A stretch of DNA of 64,000 nucleotides, taken from positions 14,653,145 through 14,717,144 of the forward strand of contig JAZBQD010000025.1 in the NCBI GenBank assembly GCA_036583965.1, written 5' to 3'. Shown here piece after piece: positions 1 through 12,500 of the stretch (positions are counted from its first letter, which is position 1; every line of letters starts with the position of its first letter). Made by a program: the position numbers and the translations under genes. The stretch comes from Prunella strophiata. Taxonomy: Eukaryota > Chordata > Aves > Passeriformes > Prunellidae. The notes under the pieces were generated by a model, which did not search any database, had not been told where the DNA came from, and was given only the letters and a program-made list of their open reading frames with translations.

Positions 1-486
1 ACACTGCAAGAAGAAAAGGGGCTGCCTTTGTTTCAGGGGAGAAGGGCCTGAATTTCAGTGTGGGGAAGGAGACAGCAGCACAGACAGGCTCAAGGTGCCA
101 CCTGAGGCAGCAACAACTGCCCTGGTTCCTCTGTTCCTTGTTCAGTGCCCAGAGCAGAGAGCAGAGGCTGCTGAGGACAGCCCAGGCTGCAAGAGGCTCT
201 TGGTGCCTCCTGTTTGTGGCCACCTGGTGTTGTTCCTGGCAAGCTGCTCCTGCTTTTCCTGTTTTGAACTCTGGGGCTGTTTCTATTGCTGACAATCCTC
301 CTTTTCCCCTCCAGAGGCACAGGGATATTGGGTATTGCCAAGGCTGTTTCCTCACAGCTACCTTGTGACCTGAAATGAGCTGATACCTTGAATCCCAGGA
401 GCTGCTTGCTGTAACTGTCCTGTTTTAGATCTCCCTTGCTGGAAGGGTTTTACCCAGCTCTGTGTGTGTCTCCCTGGTGGCTGCAG

Positions 487-595
487 GTACGAAGATGCCT
501 TGGTGCTGTTGCTGACAGAGGTGTTGAACAGGATCCAGTTCAGGTATAACCAGGCACAGCTGGAGGAGCTGGATGACGAGACCCTGGATGATGAT
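487..595 (+). CDS. XPO6: XPO6 exon a (first in window)
   Basis: Begins after ...ctgcag with one base completing a codon, then encodes YEDALVLLLTEVLNRIQ, amphipathic and HEAT-like, and an acidic tail (EELDDETLDDD). Ends in phase 0 at gtaagc. The 486 bases to its left are intron with no recognised element. The intron to its right (596-1901) shows no clear repeat or gene. Confidence 0.9.
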
Positions 596-3500
596 GTAAG
601 CTGGACAGGACAGGGCCACCTCTGAGCCCTTGCACTGCTGTCACCTGGAGTGGCTTTTCCAGAGCTTGCACTTGGGAGTGGGGGCTAAACAGCTGCTTCT
701 CCCCTCCCTTCTATGTGGGGTTTGAACTGTAAAACAGCTTTTTGCAAAAAGTCACACTCGAGATGTAACCTTTGAGTTTAACTTGGTTCTTCTTTCTTGG
801 GAAAATTTAAATCCCTGTGTTCTGATTGTCAGACACCTTTGGAATTTAAAGTGTTTATTAGTTTGGAATTAATTTGCTTGTCACTTGGAAATTTAAATGC
901 TAAAATATCTCTGAATCAAAAGCTTGAAGCTGTGTCTTGTTGGTGCTTGTGTTTAAGCTTATTTCTCCTAAGTTGGTATTGATAAAAATCACCTTGAAGC
1001 TGATAGATGTCAAAGTGGAGTAGGTGGCCAAAGTGGGTGGGGCCAGAGCCCTGGAAGGGCAGGTCAGTTGTCACAAGAGGGTAGGTGAAGGAGCAGAGGG
1101 CATTTCATCACAAATGGGATCAGACAGATTTTGAATTCTGGGGATGTTGAGGGCTGGTCACATCACAGCTTCTGAGCTTGATAGCAGCACCATTTCATAA
1201 GCAAAATAAATTATTTTCTTGATTCATTTGCCACTTGTGTCACCTGGCTAATTAGCTGTCATACCCCTGTAAAGACCATGTTGGTGTTTGGATGCCTTTC
1301 CATGGTGATAATAATGTCACAAATAAGGGTATAAATTATCCAGAGCAGTCCTTGATGAAGTTGTCCTTATGCTTCCAAAACAGGGTGGCAAATGATGATA
1401 CTTGCAAGACTTCAAGCTTTTGGTATAAAACTTGAAAAGGGTTTTAGTTCATTATTTAAGGACAAAATGAAGTCCGGACATGGTGCTATTAATTCTGTTG
1501 CTCATGTTGCTGTGTGTGTTTCTTCCATTTTTCCCTTCTCATATTAATGGCAGGTTTGGGCTGTGATGGTAACAGGCAGCTTCTGTCTGTCACCTGTGTA
1601 GCTGAGCATGGAAAGAGACTTTAACTGTTAAAATAATTGTTTAATTCACCTAATTTATTGCCACTCTTTCCCCTCCTCTTCTCCTGCACTGTCCCCCCGG
1701 TTCTATCAATTCTGTATGAAAACAGAATGAATTCTTTATGAAAACAAGTTCCAGTGCAGTGTGCAAGTTGCATTTCTCTAAGGTCCTGTTTGAGGGGGGC
1801 GTTTCTCCCTCCTCCCTCCTGTCCCTCCCTTCCCAGGGGAGCACAGAGTTTTTGGGGCACTGGGAAGGGCAGAGCTCACCCCAGTGTCCTTTTGCTTGCA
1901 GCAGCAAACGGAGTGGCAGCGGTACTTGCGCCAGAGCTTGGAAGTGGTGGCCAAAGTCATGGAGCTGCTGCCAACTCACGCCTTCTCCACACTCGTAAGT
2001 CCTGCCCCAGGCCAAAGTGCCACGTGGAATCAGCACCAACTGCTGCAGATTTTTTTTGACAGATGCCTCAGTGCCAAATAAAAGCAGGGAAATGTGGGGT
2101 TGGATGCAAAACTTGGCAAGGGGAGATTAGAAATTGAAGAGAAAGAATTGTTTCTTTGGCTTTGTTGCATTTCTTGGTGTGTTTTGAAGAGAGTGGTTCA
2201 GTGTCTAAGTCCAGCTTGGTGGACACTCTTTAGAAATTCCCACCTTTCAGTGTAAACATTTGGCAGCAACCCCTCCCAGCTGTTTATCTTGGCCTTTATC
2301 TCGGAGGCAGGGCTGTGAATTAGGCAGATAAGTGTCACTATGAGGGCTTTAAAGAGAGTGAAATCCTTATTTTTAATTAAAGGCTAGATAAAAATGCTGG
2401 AGAGAGGCCTTGGACTATTGGGAAGCAGATCTGATTGGATAAGTGCTTCTCTTCAGCTGCTGCACTACCTTTGGTGTTGTAAAAGTTGTCTGGGTTTGTA
2501 GCATCCTGACAGTTTTGAGGAGGAAATCTTGAGGATGGAAGTGTGGCCCAGAATTCAGTGCAGGTGGGGTTTTGCTGGGTGAGGAGAAAGGGAAATAACA
2601 GCAGTGGGATCTCAGCAAGTACACTAATCCTGCTGGGAACACTGCACACCTCAACCTCTGAACTGTATTCCCAAGAAGCAGAGAAAACTGGGCTGCTGCA
2701 GAGGCAGAAGATGCCTGACCTGAAGTGCCTTTGCAGTTTTTGTTTTCCTTGCAGCAGGGAACAGCAGCCTGTCACTAGAGGGAGGGAACAAAGCAGAGCT
2801 GCTGTGCAGCTTTGGTGTCAGTCAGTGGGAGGCACCAAGGAGCAGAGCAGTGTTTCAGGGAGCAGATGGATCAGATGGAGCAGAGCATGTGGCTTCCTTG
2901 GAGTAACACATTCACATGAGAAGGCTCTGTGGTTTTTTAAACTCCCCTCAGGCAGTTATGCAAAGACACTCCACTGTTAATTAGGCACAGCATGTTGGTA
3001 GGGAGTGCTTTCCTGAGCCCTGCATTGTTCCTTCTGGTGGACTGGGGAATGTGGGAAGGCTCTCCAGCAGTTCCCAGTGCTTTTCCCAGTGGCTGCAGGG
3101 CTGGTGGGTGCAGTGATTAGTTTAGGGATTCTAGCAGTGGCAAATAATTAAAGCAGTGGACAGCAGCTGCCATGACTCCATCCCATGCTGGGCAAGGAAA
3201 GGCTGCAGCTCCTTCTGCTGATGGCTGAGAGAACTTCCATAGAACCAACCACCAATTTCAACCATTTTCCCCAACAGAAATTAAATAGAGCTGTGCCAGG
3301 CTGAAGGGGTTGAGAAGGATTCTTCAGCTGAAGTATGAGCAGGACCTGGCATGTTTGCTGTCACTGCTGAGTGATGGAGCTGGGCTGACACTCTGCTCCC
3401 ACACCAGGGTGCACGAGGACTGTGGTGTTTATTCCTTTGGCTCTTTGCCCCATGGAATTTCACTGCTGCAGCCTACAGCTTGCTGGCAGAGTGCTGCACT

Positions 3501-6500
3501 GCTTCCCTTCTGTACCCTGGTAGAGGCACTGAACTCAATTTTCTGGTTGCATAATGTTTTGGGAGATTTTTAAGGATCACCTTTTGAGAAGGTGATACTT
3601 GCAGGTGAGGTGGGTGAGCACAGACCTCCCACCCTTCAGACTCTGCCACTCCTCTGCTCCTTGGCCTGGGTTGTGCCTCCAGCTGTGTATTCCTGGTGCT
3701 GTGCCCTCACTTCCACTGTCAGACCATTATCTTGTCAGGCTGATTGCTGGGGTTAGAGGCAAAGGAGAGCTGCCACAGGGAAGTGCCTTCAGGGGAATGA
3801 TCTTTGTTTTCCTGACAGCTGTCACGACCTAGGAAGTTGTGGGATGCAGGATCAGCCCAGAGCCCATCCTGCCCTTGTTCCAAATGTCTGTGTGAAAGCA
3901 CTGGGGAGAAATGAGAGCATTCTGCTCTGGCAGAGCAATCAGTCATTGGGTGTTACTGTCTGCCAAGCCTCAGGGTCACAATCAATTCTTCTGTCTTCCA
4001 GTTTCCCGTTCTGCAGGATAACCTGGAAGTGTATCTGGGGCTCCAGCAGTTTGTGGTCACTTCAGGAACAGGTAATAACCACCCTCTAAGCCCTGTGCTC
4101 CTCCCTCTTTCATCACTGCAAAACCACTCCAGACCTGCTTTGATGTTGTTTTTTCTATATTCAGTTGACCCAAACCTGTGTGGTGTCTCATGGCTCAGCA
4201 GTTAAACTCCAGCAGCAGACAGAAATCTCATATTATCATTTATTCTTATTGGCTTGGTTCTTCCCTTGTTCTGATATTTGAAATGAAGATACCAGAGGTG
4301 ATAAGAGCAGGTGTGCAGCACCAAATACTGCAGCTCCTTCCTGAGAAACAAGGGAAGCAGCAGTAGTGAGATCTGCCTGAGGGGAGCCTGTAGTTCAAGG
4401 TAATATTGAAATTCCCTGGTGTCACCAGGAAAGGAATCTGTCACATCTGCAATACTGCTGGACATGGCAGAATGGTGACTGTTCTGGAAAAAATATTCCC
4501 AGTTTTAGGCTCATTTCAGCCCTAGGATAAGCAGTGTCTAGGGATTTAGTGCTGTGGCACCAGCCTGTGTTAGAAGCTGTCCTAGGGGCTGGAGCAGCAG
4601 CAGCAGCAGCTTGGATGCAGCTCTGGATTGAGCCCTGGGTGGTGGCACAGAATCCCAGAATGGGTTGGGTTGGAAGGGACCAGAGTGAGCCTCTGATCCA
4701 GCTTCCCTGCTCATCCCAGAGCACATGGCACAGGCTTGTGTGTTTGTATTGATGGCACAAAATGGAGAGGCTGCTGCTGAAAGCTTGGGCTGAGATTAAA
4801 TACAGTCAGTGGAAAGAAAATCTGATTTTTTCAAAAGGTGATGTTGCAGAACATAGTTGCTTTTTTAGTAGAAGCTCTGGAATATTTGAGCCCAGGTGTC
4901 CACACCTGAGCAGCAGGAGGAGGATTGTGTGGGGCTGGAAAATCTCATATTTTCTGAGAACAAACAATTAGCAGATTATTTCTTGTACCTAAGAAACATG
5001 GAAGTGCTCAACACACCTCACATCAGAAGTGAAGTCACAAATTCTCTGTTCCAAATCTGCTGCTGGATCACTGGAACTGCAGCCAGCAGAGAGAGTGTGG
5101 AAAACCACTATCTCCACATGGAAAACCACCATCTCCACATGGAAAACCACCTTCTCCACGTGGAAAACCACCTTCTCCATGTGGAAAACCACCTTCTCCA
5201 CATGGAAAACCACCTTCTCCACATGGAAAACCACCATCTCCACGTGGAAAACCACCTTCTCCACGTGGAAAACCACCTTCTCCACGTGGAAAACCACCTT
5301 CTCCAGAGCTGGGAATGCTCCTGATGGCAGCAGAAAACACAAAGGCTCCTGTTTGTGGAGGAGTTAACACCATACAGAAGGAAGTAAAGGTGTAAAAGGC
5401 TGAACTGGTTGTTTACATCTTTATCAGCCTTTGAAGTGTTGTCAGAAGAGCTGAGCTTCCTTTCCAAGCTTGAGTGCTGCAGTGCCTGGGCCAGTGCTGC
5501 CATCTGACCTGTGACCCAGTGCTGAGCTAGTTTCACAATGGAATTAGAAGCAGCCTGGCTCTTGCTGTCACTTTGTCACCAGGTTTCCCATCCCCAAGAG
5601 CCGCAGGGCTCAATCTCAGAGCTGTGGGGCTCTCCCCTTGCGCGAACAGGCAATTTCCAGCTCTGGGGGCAGCTGTCAGAGAAACCCTGCTTCGTGGACT
5701 GTGTCACTGATGGACTTGGTGTCCCTGCAGGTCACAGGCTGAACATCACAGCAGAGAATGACTGCAGGAGGCTGCACTGCTCGCTGAGGGACCTGAGCTC
5801 GCTGCTGCAGGCCGTGGGCCGCCTGGCCGAGTACTTCACCGGGGACGTGTTCGCCGCCAGGTTCAACGACGCGCTCACCGTGGTGGAGAGGTGGGTGCAG
5901 CCTTGGCTGTCATCACTTCCATCAAAGGGATGGGACCAGGATCAGTCTAAGAACCCTTTATTGCTTAGATAACGTCTCCTCAAAGGCCATGAGTAAAATG
6001 TTAGGATGGTAGGTGTTGCTGCCTATTTCTTGTCCCCAACAAGCCTCTCCTGTCGAAAGGCAAGCTGAGTTAACATTCAGGCAATGCAGTCAAACCTCCA
6101 CTCAACACTCACTGCACCTGGCTCAGCAAGAGAGGCAAGAAAGGTCTTTGGCAAGGTTTTAGTCCAGCAAGGTCTCATGGAGCTGAGGGAAACCCTGTGA
6201 GAAAGAGAAAAACCACGTGGAGCAGACAGCTTAAGAAGGGGAAGGGCTGGGGGGGCAGAGCTAAGGGCTGGGCAGGGGGGATTGGCCTCCAGGGAAGGGG
6301 GAGGTGGCCACCAGGGATACCAAGCCAGTGAGGGGACATGGAAAGGAGAGACTAGGGGAAGTTGCAACACAGAAGTCCATGGGGGAGTCTGTTTTTCCCC
6401 CCCAGGAGGGCTGACTGACTCCATGGTAAGTGGTTACTGCTGTTTCCAGGGCTGAGGGCTTGGGAATTGGCCGAGGTGGGGGAGTTCATGGAATGCTATA

Positions 6501-9500
6501 CATGAGATGTATAGACAGCAGGCAGTCAGCCATAGTCTAAGATGGTCACAAGTTCTTTATTTTAAAACAATATATAACTTTCTAATCCAATGGACAGTCA
6601 CCACAGAGTATGTTTTGCTTTTCTAACCTGTCACCTTTACTTCTTTCTACTGCAATGTATCCACATTATCAATGTGGATACTATTGCCCAGTAAGATCTG
6701 ATTACATGTATACACATATGTCTCTATTATAATATCTAAATTCTTAGCTTATTCTATATAATCACATTGCTACATTACTTACCCTATAAAACCCTTCATC
6801 ATCTTGCCTAATACAGTTTCTTACTTACTTAAGGCATATTCTTACAGCTATAGAAACATAAGTTGATGATTTTTCTGTTCAATGTCTGTCTACCTTGCTT
6901 TCACATCAATCTAGGCTTCTTCTAAGGCTGTAAATCAACCCCTCTTGAGTCTGTGAAGATTTCTATCTTTCCAATTCCCACATACAGCCACTGCCACTCT
7001 GCAGGCACAGGGACAAACAGGGCTTCTTTCTGCCTCCCCCTGGCCTGAGGAGATGCAGGTGTAAGGAGCTGGATGGGCAGAACAGGAGTTGTGAAGTGTG
7101 TGCTGGGCTGAGCTCCTGGTGTGGGCAGCAGGGCTTGGGGTTCTGCCCCTGCCCCTCTGCTCAGGTGAGATCCCACCTGCAGAGCTGCCTCCAGCCCTGG
7201 GGCCCAGCACAGGAAGGATGTGAGTCCAGAGGAGGCCACAGAGCTGCTCCAAGGGCTGGAGCCCCTCTGCTCTGGAGCCAGGCTGAGAGAATTGGGATTG
7301 GTTCAGCCTGGAAAAGAAACAGCTCAGGGGTGACCTGATTCCAGTAGCTGAAGGAGCCATCAGCAAAGATGGAGAGAGACCATTTACAAGGGCTTGGAGT
7401 GCCAGGATGGGGGGGGCATGGCTTCCCACTGCCAGAGGGCAGGGATGGATGGGATATGGGGAATTAGGAATTGTTCCCTGGGAGGGTGGGCAGGCCCTGG
7501 CACAGGGTGCCCAGAGCAGCTGTGGCTGCTCCTGGATCCCTGGCAGTGCCCAAGGCCAGGCTGGATAGGGCTTGGAGCAGCCTGGGACAGTGGAAGGTGT
7601 CCCTGCCCATGATAGGGGGTGGAACTCACTTGAAAACATTGAGGGACTTGTGTTGCAGCATCTGCATTTGTGAGGCAATGCAATAACACATAGAGTTTGA
7701 TTAGAATTGTGTCTTTCAAAACTAAATCACCTCCTTTGATGGTTGGACTTCGTGATCTTCAGGGTCTTTTCCAACCTCAATGATTCCATTATTCTTCTCT
7801 TAAATGAAAAGACCTGTGAAAGCTGAAGAGGGCAGATGTTTTATTCTTCCTCTCCAAGATACTTAGTTAGCACATAGTTACAAATGACAGAATTTCAGGC
7901 CTTTACACAGATTTTGTGTTTTCATTTCTGTGCAGGAACATCTGACCTGTTCCATTTTACCCCAAACAGTGCAGTGGGCTCTGAATTATTTTAAGCTAAA
8001 TGGTGAAAATCTCATTTGTGTATTAGCTAAATATTGACCCAGACTGGGGAAGAGCTGCACTAGCTCAGGTGCTGGAGCAGATTTATACAACCCCTTTGCA
8101 CTGCCATGTGTGTTTGCACCTGCAGGTTGGTAAAAGTGACGTTGTATGGATCCCAGATCAAACTGTACAACATCGAAACCGCCGTTCCCTCCGTGCTGAA
8201 ACCCGACCTCATCGACGTGTGAGTGTGGACCTGCACCCAGACTGGGCACCCAAGGGTGGGCAAGGCTTGGATCTGCTCCTCAGACCCCTCCTTGGCAGAT
8301 CCTCTGGGAAACAGCCTCTCCAGCTGTTGGCAGCTCCCCAGAAAAGCACCTTTTTCAGTTGATGAAAGTCAAGGCTGCTGCCAGCATTTTGGACCAGTTT
8401 TTCCTCTAATGGAAGTACCCAGGTCATTTAAGGGAAAACATGTTTGTGCTGAGAAGGAAAAATGCCCCTTAAATCAGTTCTGAGAGCAAAGTGGGATTGT
8501 GCCCTGTGCTGGTGGCTGTAAAAGCAGGGTAATTAATGAGGAAATAAGTGTTACAGCAGTGATATTTTAAAGAAATGGATCCACTGTGTACTGTGTAGTT
8601 TATTTATAAATCCAGTTGATGGATTTTTTGCTACCAAAGTCAGATCTGTGGCTCAGGTAAAAGAGGTTTTTCCCAGCTGAGGGTTTCAAATCCTTGTCTT
8701 CCAAGACAAACATAACCCTTGCAGCTGTGCAAGCCATTTCTGGGACAAACAACTGCCTGCCATCCAGGCACTGCCATTCAGTGTGAAATCTTGGTGCTGC
8801 TGGTCACAGATCACCTCCCTCTGTGACAGACTTTTAGGGACCCTCCCTGGCTGAGGCTGTTCCCTGCCAGCTGGAGTTCTGTTAGCAGAATTTAAGGTTT
8901 GAACACTTGTTCTGGTTTGTAATTGTACCTTCAGTCAGCTCCTTGAAGCCTCCCTCTAGATTTCACCATATCAGTGTGTAACTGATGGGATTTCTCCTTA
9001 TTAGTCCCAAGTTAATGGCACTGAAACTTGTGCAGGTGATGTTGTTGTAATGGCTTTTCTGGTTTACAGGAACTGGGGAGGTGTTTCCCATGATCTGCCA
9101 GCAAGGGTTCATCCTTTTCCCTGTCCCTGGAGAAACCTGTGATCCATATTCTAATGCTTGCCTGAGAAAGCAACACTGTCCCACATTTGGGGGACACCTC
9201 TCTGAAACACCCTGACTCAATCTTCACCTGATCTAAGTGTGATTATCAAGTGTGGTTCCAGTCAGGTGCCAGTTGTTGATAACTTGGCTTTATCAATTTG
9301 CACCTTTGCCTTGGTGGGTCCAGAACCAAAACCGAAACAGCAGTAAGGATTTTTTTACAAACCCTGCTGCCAGATTAGCCTGAAACAGCACTCCTGTGTC
9401 CTGTTACACTGCTCACTGTGTCCCCTGGTGTCCCCAGGCACGCCCAGTCCCTGGCAGCCCTGCAGGCCTACGCTCACTGGCTGGCCCAGTTCTACAGCGA

Positions 9501-12500
9501 GGTGCACCGGCAGAACCCCGAGCAGTTCATCTCCCTGGTGTCCACTGCACTGGAGGCCATCACCCCCCTCATCAGCTCCAAGGTACTGCTCCCCTGGCTG
9601 CCCTGGGGGCTGCACTCTGCTCAGCTGGGGTGGGCTGGGAGCTGGGCTGTGACCCAGAGCCATGGGAAGTGTCCTGACAGCACTGGGGGTCAGGCTAATA
9701 CAAGCATAAGCAACTTAAAGGCTTTTAAACTCAGTCTGATGATTTTATGGCTTGAAAGCAGGGAAGTCTCTCTCTCTCATGGTATTAAGGGAACTCAGCT
9801 ATGCTCTGGTTGACAAATAAATCATAGAATTGTTCAAGGAAAGCTCTCTAAGATCAAGTCCAACCATTCTTCCAGTACTGCAAAGGCCATCACTGACCCA
9901 TGTCCCCAAATGCCACATCCACACAGCTCTTAAATCCCTCCAGGGATGAGGACTCCACCACTCCTTGAGCACCCTATGCCTGGCCACCCTTTCCATCAAG
10001 AACTTTTCCCAGTATCCAATCTAAACCTTCCCTGGCACAGCTTGAGGCCGTTTCCTCTCATCCCATCCCTGTTCCCTGGAGCAGAGCCTGACCCCTGTGG
10101 CTGCACCCCCCAGGTCCTGCACACACAGCTGACCCTGGGCAGCCTGACCACCCCTGTCTCTGTCTCTCAGGTGCAGGAGAAGCTGCTGCTCTCTGCGTGC
10201 CACCTGCTGGTGTCCCTGGCCACCACGGTGCGCCCGGTGTTCCTGATCAGCATCCCGGCCGTGCAGAAGGTGTTCAACAGGATCACTGACACCTCTGCCC
10301 AGCGCCTCCCCGACAAGGTCAGCTGGCCCAGAGCTGTCTCACATGGCAATCAGGTGTCCTTGGGAAGATGTGCCTCAGGTGGTGAGGGACAGCCTCAAAA
10401 ATCAGCAGCCATCTCTATATTGGGGATATTCACAAATTACGGTGATATTTTACATAATTAATGATCTATTTCGAGGAACAGCACAAGGGAAAAAACACAA
10501 CTGCACCTCTTAAATCTGATTCTTTTCTCATTTGTTGACACCATCCCCAGTTCTGCATCATCTTCACAGTACAGGCACATGGATTCTGACCTACACAAAG
10601 AGTGTTTTGTGAAACTCAAGTATTTATATTGCAGAAGCAATGTAAATAATATAAATGTATTCCATTTATAGCACTGAAAAGCCACAGTGCTGGGATATGG
10701 TTGTGTTGTGTGCTGGCAAGGAAGCACAAAGTGCTGCACAAGTGCAGAAGCTCAGCATGTAAACCAGACAAGGAGTAATGAAAGTAAATTCATCTTTGTT
10801 TTTATAACACCAGAGATTTACTGCTGCAGGGAAGGGCTGACAGAGCTGGGAGCTGCTTCCAGGCCTTAAATCCTGGAGCTTTGCTTCTCTCTGTCTTTAC
10901 AGAGCTGGTAATTTTCACTTGAGCTCGTGTTCTGCTGTTGAACAGTGAGCACCACTGGTGTCTTGGGACAGCCATAAAATATCCCTTCAATCCAGGCTTG
11001 TGCTCTAGCAAAAATTAACTTGGGAAAAAAGTTGAAACTTTGTCTCTTTGATTAATATTGCCTGGAGAAGTTGTGGCTGCCCCATCCCTAGAAGTGTCCA
11101 AGGCCAGGCTGGACTTGGAGCAGCCTGGTCTGGTGGAAGGTGTCGCTGCCTATGGCAGGGGGTTGGGAGTTTGTGACCTTTAAGGTCCCTTCAATCCAAA
11201 CTGATGTTGTTGAGTCAGAGATGGAATGAAAGACACCAGTCTTCAGGTGGATTAGAAGGTAAAAGTGTTTAATGAAAGTTGTGGGTCTTTTTATAATCCA
11301 ACTTGCTAAGGTGAGACTTGACTTGTCTCAAAGTAAAAACCTCTCACACTATTGGTGAACTACAAATAGCACACTCTGGAGAATCATATCTAGGAACAAT
11401 AGTTACAGAAAGAGAGATAATACTTGTTTTAATTCTTTCCTCTAAGATTCCCAGGCTTGGCCTGTGAGAAATTGTCTCTGTTCTTTCTTTGACTGAACTG
11501 AGAATATCCACACCTAAACCATTCCATGATTCAATGGTTTTGCTGTCAGTCCAACCCTGGTGCTGTCTGGGCTCTTGTGGGTGGCTTTCTGCTCCCACAT
11601 CTCATTGTGGGTACCAGGAGCTCAGGGTTGATATCCACCTGTGTGGGTGTTTTGGGAGCTGCAATCCATCCTCAGTGTCCAAGCAGCTCTGCAGAGCTCA
11701 TCCCACACATCAGAGACACACAAAGCAGGGGTGGAACACCATGAGCTTTACCCTCCCTTCCCACCCAAGCCATTCCACCACTCTTCCCACCCAAACCATT
11801 GTGTGGCTGTGCTTGCTGTCCCTCCCAGGCCCAGGTGCTGGTGTGCAGGGCTCTGTCCAACGTGCTGCTGCTGCCCTGGCCCAACCTGCCCGAGAGCGAG
11901 CAGCAGTGGGCTGTGCGCTCCACCAACCACGCCAGCCTCGTCTCCGCCCTCACCAGGGACTACCGCCAGCTCAAGGCCACGGCCAGCCTGCCCCAGAGGA
12001 AGGTGCAGCTGGAGGACAGTAAGTACCAGAGTCCTGCTGCCCTGGGGAGTGGCATTCAGCTGATTTGCCAGTGGTTATTTTGGCTGAGAAGTTGTTTCGC
12101 ATATGGGGAGGGCGGGAAAGGAGCGGGTTGGGTTTTCTTTCTGTTTTTAGAGGTTTTTCTGCTCTGTACAGGGCTACTCTCATCTCAGGTTCCCTGTAAA
12201 CTCTTCCATTAGAGTGCTGTCTTGCTAAGGAAGCTGGGATCAGGGTTGGGATAAAAGTTTAAATAGTAAGGATTGCATTGGGAATACTGAACAGCCTGTT
12301 GTATAGTATTAGAAATACTGACTGGAAGCAGAATTAACAAAGATCGTGGCTGTAAAAAGTGAAGGGGGAAAAATAAGAATTTCTTACAGACTTGGGAAGT
12401 ACTGAGGAGGGTTTGTTTATATAGGAGGAATGCAAGGAGACTTCTGGCAGGGGTGCAGGGAAACTGCTGTATATGCTTTGGGCCTGGTTTGGGTGATTTT

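Noticed and set aside
5100..5309. CRISPR-like regular repeat array
   Set aside because: Units are contiguous without spacers, and the context is a spliced vertebrate gene.
4989..5536. Overlapping open frames with 7-residue repeats on both strands
   Set aside because: All derive from the 21-bp minisatellite in an XPO6 intron.
6935..7678. 247-codon minus-strand open frame
   Set aside because: Antisense of a CR1 LINE; similar peptides recur at every CR1 copy in the window.
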